28,692 nucleotides of DNA from positions 1 to 28,692 of the IMG/VR virus record IMGVR_UViG_3300023179_000392. The stretch is one strand, 5' to 3'. How positions within the stretch are numbered: the stretch's first letter is position 1; every line of letters starts with the position of its first letter. Position numbers and translations under genes: made by a program. Source of the stretch: a virus. The notes under the pieces were generated by a model. The model saw only the letters and a list, made by a program, of their open reading frames with translations. It had not been told where the DNA came from and made no database searches. Below are positions 17,201 through 23,686 of this stretch, one piece after another.

Positions 17201-17562
17201 TTTGCTATAGAAAATAATTGACCACCAAAATTTTCTAAAGTTTTATTACTAACATTTAAAATAACATTAATATCTGTTAATGATTTTTGGACATCTATTG
17301 TGCTTTTTACTAATGCCGAAAATGCTCTCTCTACTGTATAGATTAAACCTGCACTCGCGCCGAATGCAATAACACGAGCATTAGAAGCGTCTAATGATTT
17401 TTGAAATTCATTGGCTGCACCAGTAATTCTACCTAATGGCTGAGTAAAGGCTTTTTCATTTAATCCTTTAAATTTAAAATCGCGCCCTAAAGCCCTTTGA
17501 ATATCTCTTTCAAGTTGCCTTGTATCTGCACCTACTGAAATTGTAGCCGAGGTCCTTGCCAT
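11284..17562 (-). CDS. Tape measure protein with embedded modules, including a PD-(D/E)XK-like segment
   Basis: 2092 residues. The N-terminal 350 residues are a tape-measure core of the TIGR01760 type (ATEFSRQGLGLEETLKRTRDAL, AAFAVSSADLAEAIKRVGSSA, TARGGAVIGNSLKTIFTRI). Residues about 535-960 carry four GFIPNF/GFIPSF motifs at 539, 621, 879 and 952 that divide the middle into modules. Between the second and third lie E789 (GSIFEAA), D817 (PFDFEE) and D842-A-K844 (KADAKR), a PD-(D/E)XK-like arrangement. Residues 1000-1550 are helical. Near 1660 and 1966 a tape-measure C-terminal repeat occurs twice (DVPAMLSQGEYVIRK; NIPALLMDGEFVMRK), each flanked by Gly-rich KKF segments. At about 1.5 angstrom per residue it implies a tail near 300 nm. 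AAAGGAATAAGG precedes the ATG. Confidence 0.95.
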   Translation of the reverse strand: MARTSATISVGADTRQLERDIQRALGRDFKFKGLNEKAFTQPLGRITGAANEFQKSLDASNARVIAFGASAGLIYTVERAFSALVKSTIDVQKSLTDINVILNVSNKTLENFGGQLFSIAKNTAQSFDTVAQAATEFSRQGLGLEETLKRTRDALILTRLSGLDTVSAVEALTATINSFSDAALDSTTIINKLANVDAAFAVSSADLAEAIKRVGSSAQDAGVGFDELLAIVTSVQQTTARGGAVIGNSLKTIFTRIQRTDTLDQLQELGIQVRDLEGGTLPAIQILNNLSTTFDKLSDAQRAQLAETVGGVFQINILKAALGDLGKQYSVYSRALETAGNATDEAITRNEALNQTLSALINKTFVNLTKLGSDVGKISFQPTFESALNLFNKGLESLSTDSEGIGGKIGKGIFQGLGAFISGPGVILITAVFGKLLLNLAKFSSESLKTLLNVNTQAEQRAQIQARINQVLSQEPALVQAVYNKQISVLDVENKILNIIRQQTLERERAAALSTTIAGGLLGKGVTTKGGTLKAKSGGFIPNFAMSEIFGALAGGYSPGNIRRMNIPGEGPITYNSAEKVKRFPGLSQPAIMPPSQSSAGKNYKDAFGSIYGFNPYAAEGFIPNFSVTSLISQTIKGNISQQKALTQLKTEQDKAKYLQGVKNAKMVEKLPEAIYNASSLGVVGVAGSRGPFTVSTEFRKLGYPNDPRSVTFAGIQGRTLDDLASSSIRNEQQFSTRINALFANPLYNLASEIFGKVNPDPKFLNLLQNSTRKNINLFPKGTEGSIFEAAVNLGVKKGTGALEQAFNQDTAQKPFDFEEASAPSQQFNTGFAFDPFVIKADAKRIVSSDSAREIISKAYNAGLPGLPRPITKKLASQGFIPNFTALSESIDRELSAGVSPSRIRIGRDKRLTSAYNPLGLGVYNTQDEPLGLGQGVSRYGSRAKNAGAASGFIPSFANIPTVQPVGGLGMIKDEMALSRAVAQTSKNVKLIETTTDKLGKNLEGLNNKFLTLSIGLPILINTISQFVQDSPQLRGATTLLNNLTSFGFAGQALGGAKGGKIGLGIGTVLSIYQIIKDLGNEDLKTQLREFENLRQEISDTGNGLQQLLPQLEEYRKIQFSDLDEISKTQALEQLKENILNTLQKIPEESTAKILQAFESGELDKIPILLNESLFKKSAELIERETKLYFDTLYQRGIKSGDEPAIAKGLLRGQSPTTGRGFVSSFIEAEGGRERTQNIINNLDNIAKNRDAVLQEAVLAIRENLPLSQKPAGLKTLSEAEPTWADLERDIGLMTKDFTGGLKSGGVNFLLNRGLSPENAAKTYIETNNTLDDVLNQVKGIYYATEEGKKYFDGITFKIKDQSLTLDQENAIIKEIRTDLQKRLGLSKQINKKQELIIRNLEDFENYYAQDIITESLIRDFGLRLDKSKEFAPERMMGREYGKLFQGIRTEVINQADRAILSDQLIIGEKKLKEQVDKRIITEDQYILALQALQESSITLNKRQRGLLFAEDFRTSRQSTREKNILSNQTKLTDFSDAFFDEFDYRTEDAFRDAQLGAKETARTIKSEFNNAFFDFAQGTATAGQAFEKFALNISNKIQQLALEFSTNLLFGKLFGSTSNIFGLGGGSGGGGFGSLFGFKKGGIIKGYSSGGNVTGGSGTKDDVPAMLSQGEYVIRKSAVKKYGSEYLQMLNEGKVQKKFSGTLIKEMLSGQAFGALTGSMLGMSEARAGTPKDVALAKYSGLGLSATYNGQPASSIQQKTFNSTFLPVFSSFYDQTAAQLAAARSVSSTSSTSSMARSISRPDEEEFFKYGGRVKKFARGGEASFIKDNYFTSNFDAITIPETGQTLYRPKEGQPITEGLNIRAILDSSNPQNEARKRAEDYYIDRINQIDAYLEYVEGVRRSNEEAYAENQRINQEIRDQYNKQKSQAEKGAWLSFLLGAGAAGSTFLASGGQVKKFAKGGSNQDNIPALLMDGEFVMRKEAVNLYGKKFFDDLNTGRVKKFANGGPTSNERTEGIISDNNYNSVNNVNITVNMSNNQNTSTSETGGTSNEEQNQKLKLLSSQIKDQVIRTLVSEQRPGGILSSTYYSKR

Positions 17563-17585
17563 ACCTTATTCCTTTACTACAATAA

Positions 17586-17594
17586 ATTACACAA
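17586..17594 (-). promoter_or_regulatory. GTGTAAT motif upstream of the tape measure gene
   Basis: Minus-strand TTGTGTAAT, in the 58-base gap between the 338-residue gene and the tape measure ATG at 17562. It is followed by TTATTG and then the AAAGGAATAAGG ribosome site, so a transcript starting just past the motif would have a leader of roughly 17 bases with a Shine-Dalgarno sequence. It suggests the tape measure gene can be transcribed separately from the chaperone-slot genes. Confidence 0.55.
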
Positions 17595-17620
17595 AATATA
17601 TTTAATTATGATAGTTTTAC

Positions 17621-18637
17621 TTATTTAATACCATGTAGTTTCATTAAATCTTGCATACTTAAAGTGCCACCTTTTTTCAACGCTTCTCCATGTAAACTTA
17701 CCCCATTTTCATCTGCACCAATTTTAGCAAGATCTTCTTTTTTAGCGCCTATTATAGATGTTCCAACTGCACCCTCACTTTTTTTATTTTCTTTTATATT
17801 ATTTTTATTAAGTACTTCCTCAGCATTTTTACTACTTTCAAGCCAATCAATAAGCTTTTCTGGGTCTTCGTATAGTTCATCTGCCGGTTTGTGTTTAGCT
17901 TCAGATAGAGCGTTTCTAAAATACCTTGAATAACTAAATACTTCAATTTGATAAAAAGTGAGATGTATTATTGGTTTTCCATATAAATAATATGGATTAT
18001 CTTCGCACATATTATAAAGGCTAAGATAAAAAGATGATAAAGCTATTTTTTTTAAATTTTTTTCAGAAAAATTACTATTTATAATATTGTATATTTCTAT
18101 TATTTCAGATATATCTTTATTCTCTAATTCATCAAATTCATTTTCAGAAAAATACCTTTCCCTTAAAGACGAATCTTTAAATAAAGAATTAAACATATAA
18201 TATTCATTAATTTTTTTATTAGCATAATCTTCAACTGTAAATCCTAGCAAGGTCTTTCTTTCACTTGTCAATTCTACTAATTTTAATGTTTCTTCATTGA
18301 TATGCTGATTAATTGAATTTATCTCTTCATTTCTAAATAGTTTTGATTTCGTTGTCTTAAGATTAGAAATATAAGATTTTATCTTTTTTATTTCTTCATT
18401 TTTTTCTTTTGACCAAAATTTTTCTGTTATTAAATATTTTTCTTTTTCTTCTTCTGTTGGTAATCCGTTACTTTTAGCTTTTCTTATAAAATCTTGTCTT
18501 TTTGAATCTATATCTCCAGAGTCAAAACTGGTATTATGCTTGAAATAAATTTTGTTATTTTTATAATATGCTTCTGTATACCCTTTGAGTATATCAACAA
18601 ATAATAACCTTATTTTATTTTTGTCTATATTTTCCAA
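17621..18637 (-). CDS. Protein in tail-assembly-chaperone slot (338 aa)
   Basis: 338 residues, mostly charged and helical (EEKEKYLITEKFWSKEKNEEIKK, with likely coiled coil at 80-130), a more compact hydrophobic part around 190-240 (LSSFYLSLYNMCEDNPYYLYG) and a flexible Lys/Gly-rich tail ending MQDLMKLHGIK. I do not recognise the family. Lying directly before the tape measure gene, it occupies the position of the long tail chaperone (lambda gpGT). The start is a TTG at 18637 with GGAG nine bases before it; no suitable ATG lies nearby in frame. It is in the same frame as the upstream gene, separated only by tandem TAA and TGA stops, and no classical slippery heptamer was found. Confidence 0.65.
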   Translation of the reverse strand: MENIDKNKIRLLFVDILKGYTEAYYKNNKIYFKHNTSFDSGDIDSKRQDFIRKAKSNGLPTEEEKEKYLITEKFWSKEKNEEIKKIKSYISNLKTTKSKLFRNEEINSINQHINEETLKLVELTSERKTLLGFTVEDYANKKINEYYMFNSLFKDSSLRERYFSENEFDELENKDISEIIEIYNIINSNFSEKNLKKIALSSFYLSLYNMCEDNPYYLYGKPIIHLTFYQIEVFSYSRYFRNALSEAKHKPADELYEDPEKLIDWLESSKNAEEVLNKNNIKENKKSEGAVGTSIIGAKKEDLAKIGADENGVSLHGEALKKGGTLSMQDLMKLHGIK

Positions 18638-18640
18638 TCA

Positions 18641-19402
18641 TTATTTCTCCGCTTTTTTCACATCTTTATTTATTGCGTCAAGAAGTTTAGAAAATTCCTC
18701 TTGAGTTGCAGCTCTGCCGATATACCAGAAACTTATTAGATATAATAATTTTTGAAGAGCAATTTTTTCTAAGCCTAATTCTGATTCTTCAATTTCATCA
18801 TATCTCTTAAGTTTATCTTCATAAGTTCCTTCGCCAAAAAGTTCTTTTAACTTCTTATCCTCTCCTTCGATGAGACTTAATTGAAGAACCCACCACATGA
18901 TTGTTTTATTTCTTGCTCTATTTTCTGCGGTTTGTTCAAAAAGATTAGCTTGAGCCATCTCATATTTTTGTATCATTTCTCTTGTTTCTGTCATTTTTTC
19001 AATAATTTTAGCAAGTTCACTTTTTTCTTCTTCTGTTCTTAATGATTCTTGTTTCAAAGATAATTTTTGAAAATCAACTTGTAAATTTAAGAAATTATTA
19101 TAAAGATCATTATATTCCTTTTGTTCTTCTTCGCTTAAAACTCCTCCATCATTATTAAATCTTTTAGCTAATAAGGCGCGAGTCAATAACCCAGCTTTAA
19201 TACCTTCTGATAATCTTACGCCATAAAAAAGTTCAGCTTCATCAAAAAGACTACGAGTTGGTTTCTTAATAGCTAGTTTAACTGGAACTGTAGTCTTGAC
19301 TTTAGAAGTTACTTTAACTTCTTCACCTTTTTCGTTGGTAGAAACTTCAACTTTTTCTACTTCTTTTTCATGATAAATATCAAATTCAAACATTGTTTTC
19401 AT
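18641..19402 (-). CDS. Putative tail assembly chaperone (253 aa)
   Basis: 253 residues. The N-terminal 50 residues are strand-like and acidic (FDIYHEKEVEKVEVS) and lead into VKLAIKKPTRSLFDEAELFYGVRLSEG and LLTRALLAKRF at about 45-83. A long helical region follows (about 85-165), then NKTIMWWVLQLSLI and a final helical part containing LLYLISFWYIGRAATQEEF. The position between tail tube and tape measure genes, together with the length and helical character, fits the first tail chaperone (gpG-like). It is ATGA-coupled to the 91-residue gene upstream. The function is inferred from position; I cannot name the family. Confidence 0.65.
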   Translation of the reverse strand: MKTMFEFDIYHEKEVEKVEVSTNEKGEEVKVTSKVKTTVPVKLAIKKPTRSLFDEAELFYGVRLSEGIKAGLLTRALLAKRFNNDGGVLSEEEQKEYNDLYNNFLNLQVDFQKLSLKQESLRTEEEKSELAKIIEKMTETREMIQKYEMAQANLFEQTAENRARNKTIMWWVLQLSLIEGEDKKLKELFGEGTYEDKLKRYDEIEESELGLEKIALQKLLYLISFWYIGRAATQEEFSKLLDAINKDVKKAEK

Positions 19403-19674
19403 ATTTTTTCTCCATTATTTTCTATTATCTCATTGAGATATTTTTTAATTTTTCCATAGTAAACTACGCCGCCTATTGTTTTTATAAATAGGTGTTTTTT
19501 AGTTTCATCCCAATTTTTATAATTTTTAATAAAATTAGGATTTTTAAGAATAGTTAGGCTAGGTTTTAGAATGCCGAAGTTATCTTTTAAACTTTTCTGT
19601 ATACTCTGCACGGATAGATTACCCTCTATTATTTGATCTATGCTAAAACTATAATTTAATTTCTTGCTTCTCAT
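19399..19674 (-). CDS. Small hypothetical protein in chaperone slot (91 aa)
   Basis: 91 residues, basic, with no membrane segment. An N-terminal part (FSIDQIIEGNLSVQSIQKSLKDNFG) looks helical, a middle part is Asn/Lys-rich, and FIKTIGGVVYYGKIKKYLNEII closes the protein. Its start overlaps the stop of the 74-residue gene and its own stop overlaps the start of the 253-residue gene, both as ATGA junctions, so the three are translationally coupled. I do not recognise it. A role in tail assembly is inferred only from this tight coupling. Confidence 0.6.
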   Translation of the reverse strand: MRSKKLNYSFSIDQIIEGNLSVQSIQKSLKDNFGILKPSLTILKNPNFIKNYKNWDETKKHLFIKTIGGVVYYGKIKKYLNEIIENNGEKI

Positions 19675-19895
19675 TTTATTGATATATTTAATTTACTAAA
19701 ACTTTCTTCTATCTCTCTTATAGCGTCATTTGCGTTATCGAGTATTCTTTTACGTATTTTTTGATAAGTTTCATCATTTATATTATAACCAGAATCATTT
19801 AAATCTTCAAGAATAAAAAAGAAATTTTTATATATATTTGTAATTTTCCTCTTTATCTGAAAAAGAGTAATATCTTTGATAGGATCATTTTCCAT
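19671..19895 (-). CDS. Small hypothetical helical protein (74 aa)
   Basis: 74 residues, predicted nearly all helical: KDITLFQIKRKITNIYKNFFFILEDLNDSG, then NDETYQKIRKRILDNANDAIREIEESF. No known domain. First gene after the terminator and GTGTAAT motif that follow the tail tube gene; AAAGG sites lie before its ATG. Its stop is TGA inside an ATGA overlap with the next gene. It probably assists tail assembly like its neighbours, but nothing in the sequence proves it. Confidence 0.55.
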   Translation of the reverse strand: MENDPIKDITLFQIKRKITNIYKNFFFILEDLNDSGYNINDETYQKIRKRILDNANDAIREIEESFSKLNISIK

Positions 19896-19934
19896 AATCT
19901 TTTACCTTTATTTTAACCTTTGACCTTACAATAC

Positions 19935-19943
19935 ATTACACCA
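19935..19943 (-). promoter_or_regulatory. GTGTAAT motif upstream of the chaperone-slot unit
   Basis: Minus-strand TGGTGTAAT immediately downstream of the hairpin terminator and about 40 bases before the ATG at 19895. It is followed by GTATTG, resembling the TTATTG after the tape measure copy. Terminator then motif then gene is the clearest example that this element marks a transcription start. Confidence 0.6.
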
Positions 19944-19944
19944 A

Positions 19945-19978
19945 AAAATAACCCCCGCAGTGACGCGAGGGTTATTTT
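19945..19978 (-). terminator. Strong hairpin terminator after the tail tube gene
   Basis: The arms AAAATAACCC and GGGTTATTTT pair over ten bases; one mismatch and three more G-C pairs extend the stem, closed by a six-base loop. The stem ends in A/T runs on both sides, so it could work in either direction. It lies 21 bases past the stop of the major tail tube gene. It is by far the most GC-rich hairpin in the window and would isolate the highly expressed tube gene from the chaperone-slot genes. Confidence 0.85.
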
Positions 19979-19998
19979 ATAATTTATTTAATTATTTA

Positions 19999-21174
19999 TT
20001 AGAATTGACCGTTAATAAATAATCCGTTATTGGTATCTTGTGGACCACCAACTTGAGTACTAAATGTCAAGGTTACTGTCTTATTAGCACCAATATCAGA
20101 ACTAAATTCTTGACTATCTAATTTGGCCCCTTTTAAAATATAATTAGCCATAATTAGATTAGAATCAGTTGGACTTTTAATAGTTATTTCTGGATTATAA
20201 GTTTGCCCATCATTTGCAACAATATTCGCTAGATTACCAGTAATCATATCTGTTACTTGAGCATCTACGCTTAATGTTACAGCTAATGGGAAATCAATTT
20301 CTTTTGCGAAAGCAAATCTGTTACCGAGTTTTTCGATTGGTGTACGAGCAAGATCAAAACTTAAAGTGTAGCTTTGAACATTAGCTTGAGTAGCATCTGC
20401 TCCTCCTGCGGATGTATTACTTAAAGTTAAAGTAATATCTCCTGGACGAAGGGCGCTAATTGCGTTACCGCTACCAATACCAACATTTTGTATCGTTGCG
20501 GGAATTTGATAGTAAACTCCTGTAGTACCATCAGCAGATACTGGTAATCCATTTACTGGGTTCACAGCGGGGATTAAATTACCACTTAATCCTTGCTGGA
20601 AATTCATATTAGTTCCTTCTACGTTAATAGTTGTAGTTGGGAAATTACCAACAGATCCTTCGTGTGAAAAAGATGTAATATATCCGTTACCAATGCCTAT
20701 TATTCCATTTGTACCAGTAGCTCCAGCGTATCCAACAGCATCATTACCTTCTGCAACAGTACGAATAAAATAATTTCTTTCATCACCTACTTTATTCAAA
20801 AATCCAGATATAGCAGATACTGTTGAATCTGTATTTCCAGAAACTATGGTAAATCCAAGAATATTCTCATTAGCTAAATTACCATTAATATAACTAAAAT
20901 CTAAAGATACTGTTGGTTGAGTCAAGATAACTCGATCAATAGCTGCTAGCTGACCAAATTGATTTACATCTGTACGCTCTACATTAAAACTATAATTTGC
21001 GGTTTGTATTCTTTGTAATTGTTTAACTAAATTACCGCTAATCCACGCCCATCCGCCTGCATCTTCTTGTCTATTAGTTTTTACTCCTGCAGCGTTAACG
21101 AAATGAAACCCTGTTGCTGGAGCAGGTCCAACGTAAAGAGCTTCTGATTGATAAATTATTCTATTTCTTGGCAT
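19999..21174 (-). CDS. Major tail tube protein
   Basis: 391 residues, beta-rich, Gly/Asn/Thr-rich, with no cysteine and no membrane segment. The N-terminus (RIIYQSEALYVGPAPATGFHF, then LVKQLQRIQTANYSFNVERTDVNQFG at about 49-74) and VSLDFSYINGN at about 89-99 fit tail tube proteins of long-tailed phages. The C-terminal third repeats the theme (YTLSFDLARTPIEKLGNRFAFAKEIDFPLAVTLSVDA), so the protein may hold two tube domains, or a tube domain plus an added domain. The position after the neck genes and before chaperone-slot and tape measure genes supports this strongly. It has its own GTGTAAT motif, a CGGAG ribosome site and a strong terminator, as expected for an abundant structural protein. Confidence 0.82.
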   Translation of the reverse strand: MPRNRIIYQSEALYVGPAPATGFHFVNAAGVKTNRQEDAGGWAWISGNLVKQLQRIQTANYSFNVERTDVNQFGQLAAIDRVILTQPTVSLDFSYINGNLANENILGFTIVSGNTDSTVSAISGFLNKVGDERNYFIRTVAEGNDAVGYAGATGTNGIIGIGNGYITSFSHEGSVGNFPTTTINVEGTNMNFQQGLSGNLIPAVNPVNGLPVSADGTTGVYYQIPATIQNVGIGSGNAISALRPGDITLTLSNTSAGGADATQANVQSYTLSFDLARTPIEKLGNRFAFAKEIDFPLAVTLSVDAQVTDMITGNLANIVANDGQTYNPEITIKSPTDSNLIMANYILKGAKLDSQEFSSDIGANKTVTLTFSTQVGGPQDTNNGLFINGQF

Positions 21175-21198
21175 ATTATTGTTTCTCCGTTTATTGTT

Positions 21199-21207
21199 AT
21201 TACACCT
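21199..21207 (-). promoter_or_regulatory. GTGTAAT motif upstream of the major tail tube gene
   Basis: Minus-strand AGGTGTAAT in the 57-base gap before the ATG at 21174, followed by AACAATAAACGGAGAAAC, which contains the ribosome site. A transcript starting just past the motif would have a short leader with a good Shine-Dalgarno sequence. Confidence 0.55.
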
Positions 21208-21231
21208 TATTTTTTATATTTTTACCTTTTT

Positions 21232-22095
21232 TTATTGATGTGGTTGACGATTTTGCGCTAACTCAAAGTCAATAAATGCTGTAAAAAGGTTAGGGTTTAA
21301 TTTATTATAGCTATTACTAAGCCTACTATCAGTTTTTGATACGCTAACATCATTAATATATAAATATTGATAATCAGGCTGTTTATTGGCTGTTAGTTCT
21401 TGATAATTGAAACAATGCCCAGTACAGCTCCCTAACATATTAAATGGCATCTCATTATCGTATATTAATGGTATAAATTGCCTAGCAGTATCTCTAAATA
21501 TGCTAGTAACGGCATCCAACTTAAATATATTATCAGCTAATACTATAGCTCTTACATTAATATAGGTTGTATCCATTCCACCAAAAGCAAAAGGCTCATT
21601 TGAACCACCTTGATATTTTAGATATATCACAGGATACGTTTCTGCATTTGAAGCTAAACCAGTAGGATTCTGATAAGTCTGAGGCTTTAATTGAAATTGA
21701 GTTTCAAATAGAAGATCTTCTTCTGTTTCACTAGTTAAATATATATTAAAATCTTTAACTGCATAATTACCACTTATTGAACTTGGCGCACCAACTATAG
21801 GTTGACTAAAATATAATTGACCTTGAGTAGCATTAATTCCACTTAAATAATTTTGTCCAACTTGTGTAAATACTCCATTTATATATACTCCGCTGATGAT
21901 ATTAGCATTTGTTATAGATTCATCAATAACCATTTGTTTAAATGGCGCACCATATGTATAATATCCATAATATCTGGTATCTATAGGCCAAAAGTTACTA
22001 GAATGATTTGTAAAAGCTTCACCTTTTGATAATAATTTATTATCAAACCAAAATAACATGCTTGTCATAGCGATATTATTAAATTGAGCTTTCAT
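21232..22095 (-). CDS. Neck / tail-terminator-position protein
   Basis: 287 residues, mixed alpha/beta, aromatic-rich, with no membrane segment. Visible features: LFWFDNKLLSKGEAF near 14-28, YINGVFTQVGQNYLSGINATQGQLYF at about 70-95, and VIYLKYQGGSNEPFAFGGMDTTYINVRAIVLADN around 154-188. The last part holds CTGHC at about 224-228. Order in the unit (adaptor, stopper, completion, this gene, tail tube) puts it where tail terminator proteins are encoded, but it is about twice their usual length, so an enlarged terminator or another neck-ring protein is possible. Its ATG directly follows the stop of the 193-residue gene. Confidence 0.55.
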   Translation of the reverse strand: MKAQFNNIAMTSMLFWFDNKLLSKGEAFTNHSSNFWPIDTRYYGYYTYGAPFKQMVIDESITNANIISGVYINGVFTQVGQNYLSGINATQGQLYFSQPIVGAPSSISGNYAVKDFNIYLTSETEEDLLFETQFQLKPQTYQNPTGLASNAETYPVIYLKYQGGSNEPFAFGGMDTTYINVRAIVLADNIFKLDAVTSIFRDTARQFIPLIYDNEMPFNMLGSCTGHCFNYQELTANKQPDYQYLYINDVSVSKTDSRLSNSYNKLNPNLFTAFIDFELAQNRQPHQ

Positions 22096-22677
22096 TTATT
22101 TAAAACCTTCTATAAAATTTTTATATAAAACACTAAAGTATTTTGTTGGTTTATAGGATAGTCTTCTAATTTTATTTTTACTTTGAATAGCTTTGCCAGA
22201 ACGACTTGTAGGAAATAATAAGCCGTAAAGATAATTACTAAATCCAGATATGCCTTTTTCTATTCCTTTTAACCAACTATTTCCACCTTCAAATGGCATA
22301 GGAGTATAAGGTTTAAGTTCTTCTAAAGACGGAGTATAAACTTGAAAGCTAAATACTTCTCCTTTAGATTTAATTGGTTGTATTCTTGTATTTTGTTCTA
22401 TAATCTCTATGAGATCTTCTACGGGTTTATCTCCCGCGTCAAATCCAATAAAACTATAAAGATTTCCTTCTCCGTTTAATGTATTAGATATATTTGCCGC
22501 TTCTGGTCCATCAGCTAATTCTTGAGAGACTGGATGTTCTAAGATTTTAGAGATATATTCTTTTTTATTATTCTCAAGAATTTTATCAGCAATTATTTTG
22601 GCTTCTTTTTCCAAAGCTTTAAATTGAGCAGAAGCAATTTCATTTTTCAATATAGACTTATTAATTTTTGAAGCCAT
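22096..22677 (-). CDS. Putative tail completion / neck protein (HK97 gp10-position)
   Basis: 193 residues. The N-terminal 45 residues are helical and basic (LEKEAKIIADKILENNKKEYISKILEH). A Gly/Ser region follows with LYSFIGFDAGDKPVEDLIEIIEQN at about 73-96, then FEGGNSWLKGIEKGISGFSNYLYGLLF at about 129-155, SRSGKAIQSKNKIR, and a basic C-terminus. This pattern and its place between stopper and terminator positions fit a tail-completion protein. The start overlaps the stop of the 145-residue gene (TAATG), so translation is coupled. The family assignment is inferred from order and length. Confidence 0.6.
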   Translation of the reverse strand: MASKINKSILKNEIASAQFKALEKEAKIIADKILENNKKEYISKILEHPVSQELADGPEAANISNTLNGEGNLYSFIGFDAGDKPVEDLIEIIEQNTRIQPIKSKGEVFSFQVYTPSLEELKPYTPMPFEGGNSWLKGIEKGISGFSNYLYGLLFPTSRSGKAIQSKNKIRRLSYKPTKYFSVLYKNFIEGFK

Positions 22678-23114
22678 TATTTTGTCTCCTGCAAATAATA
22701 TTGATAGTATGTATTATTTAAATACTTTCTTACTCCTGCTGTTGTAATTTTATTAAAAGTTTTACCATCAAATTGAATATTCAAAGTTGTCCCATTATCT
22801 ATATAATTTTTTGCATTTTCTTTAACAATTAATGTAACAATACCCTCAGCTATACTCACTCTTAAATCGGCCAATAAATCTTCACTTTGTTTTTTATTAT
22901 ATGATATTCTTCCTTTAAATGTAGCTTGAACAGGAATATAATTGTAAGATTCTGGAGTTGATTGTAAATCATAACCAAATAATGGGGTCGTAGCCGGAGA
23001 TATTAGAACTTTTAATGGTTCTTTATTAACAATAAAATCTCTAGAAAAATAATCAAAAAATTTATCAAATTCTTGAGAAAATTTTTCTGCTACGCTTGGA
23101 GTGATAAAGCTCAT
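22677..23114 (-). CDS. Putative head-tail stopper (head closure) protein
   Basis: 145 residues. A helical N-terminus (FSQEFDKFFDYFSRDFIV) precedes a beta-rich body (YIPVQATFKGRISYNKK, ADLRVSIAEGIVTLIVKENAKNYIDNGTTLNIQFDGKTF) and a short C-terminal part ending YYQYYLQETK. Size, beta-barrel-like body and place directly after the adaptor match stopper proteins that plug the portal vertex after DNA packaging. It starts three bases after the adaptor stop and overlaps the next gene by one base. Confidence 0.6.
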   Translation of the reverse strand: MSFITPSVAEKFSQEFDKFFDYFSRDFIVNKEPLKVLISPATTPLFGYDLQSTPESYNYIPVQATFKGRISYNKKQSEDLLADLRVSIAEGIVTLIVKENAKNYIDNGTTLNIQFDGKTFNKITTAGVRKYLNNTYYQYYLQETK

Positions 23115-23117
23115 TAT

Positions 23118-23627
23118 TTATCCAGCGTTATATATAGTGCGTATATTATATAACGCATCCCTTTCAAAACTATAAGAGCTTGATATAGTATCATCTCCAG
23201 CAACTTGAAGTGGGGTAATTTCATTTATATTATATGTATCCACTAAAGATTTTAATTCTTCATATTCCTGTTTGCGAATTTGATAAAAACTTTTTAGTAC
23301 TTCATTTGTATTTAATTTTTGCACACTTCCAAAATCATCTTTAATAGAAACATAATCTGTAAGAGCAAGACTTCCAGCGCTTTTAATTTTGATATCAAAA
23401 AAATAAATTGAATACATTTTTTTAAAAATATATTTCTGGACATCCGTAAGATTTGGAGTAATTTCTAAAGTTGTAGCATCAATAGAAAATTCTATATTTA
23501 ATAGATTCCCAAGACCACCTACATTTCTTCTCACCCAAGCTGCTATGGCTGCTATACTAAAATCACTTGGTTCACCCATTTCTTCGTATATTTCTTGAGC
23601 TATAGATGTAACTGTATTTAGTATCAT
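23118..23627 (-). CDS. Putative head-tail adaptor (connector) protein
   Basis: 169 residues, mainly helical: TSIAQEIYEEMGEPSDFSIAAIAAWVRRNVGGLGNLLN (about 7-43), TDVQKYIFKKMYSIYFFDIKIK (about 60-81) and VLKSFYQIRKQEYEELKSLVDTYN (about 108-131), with a C-terminal tail. This helical-bundle layout with an N-terminal segment predicting a surface-exposed turn is typical of adaptor proteins of the gp6/gp15 type that bind the portal. It is the first gene of the neck unit and follows a GTGTAAT motif by about ten bases, with no good Shine-Dalgarno sequence. Confidence 0.65.
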   Translation of the reverse strand: MILNTVTSIAQEIYEEMGEPSDFSIAAIAAWVRRNVGGLGNLLNIEFSIDATTLEITPNLTDVQKYIFKKMYSIYFFDIKIKSAGSLALTDYVSIKDDFGSVQKLNTNEVLKSFYQIRKQEYEELKSLVDTYNINEITPLQVAGDDTISSSYSFERDALYNIRTIYNAG

Positions 23628-23637
23628 AATACTCTAA

Positions 23638-23646
23638 ATTACACTT
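23638..23646 (-). promoter_or_regulatory. GTGTAAT motif upstream of the neck unit
   Basis: Minus-strand AAAGTGTAAT followed by TTAGAGTATT and the ATG at 23627. With transcription starting about seven bases past a TGTAAT -10 element, the leader would be only a few bases. It abuts, and partly overlaps, the AT-rich hairpin at 23643-23668. Confidence 0.5.
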
Positions 23647-23668
23647 TAAATTTAGATAAATTTAAAGT
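23643..23668 (-). terminator. AT-rich perfect hairpin after the tail-fibre unit
   Basis: Arms ACTTTAAATTTA and TAAATTTAAAGT are perfectly complementary over 12 bases with a two-base centre. It lies 18 bases past the stop of the propeller fibre gene and just before the neck-unit motif. It could be a weak terminator or an operator-like palindrome; lacking G-C pairs it is far weaker than the hairpin at 19945-19978. Confidence 0.45.
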
Positions 23669-23686
23669 AAAGTTCTAATCGTCTAT

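Noticed and set aside
18641-18660. Lambda G-T style -1 frameshift between the 253- and 338-residue genes
   Set aside because: The A-rich run reads as AAA AAA after a G in the zero frame, which is not a proper slippery heptamer, and the two genes are already in the same frame.
19671-19674. TGA recoded as tryptophan
   Set aside because: TGA serves as the stop in two ATGA overlaps and tryptophan is encoded by TGG throughout, so the standard bacterial code fits.
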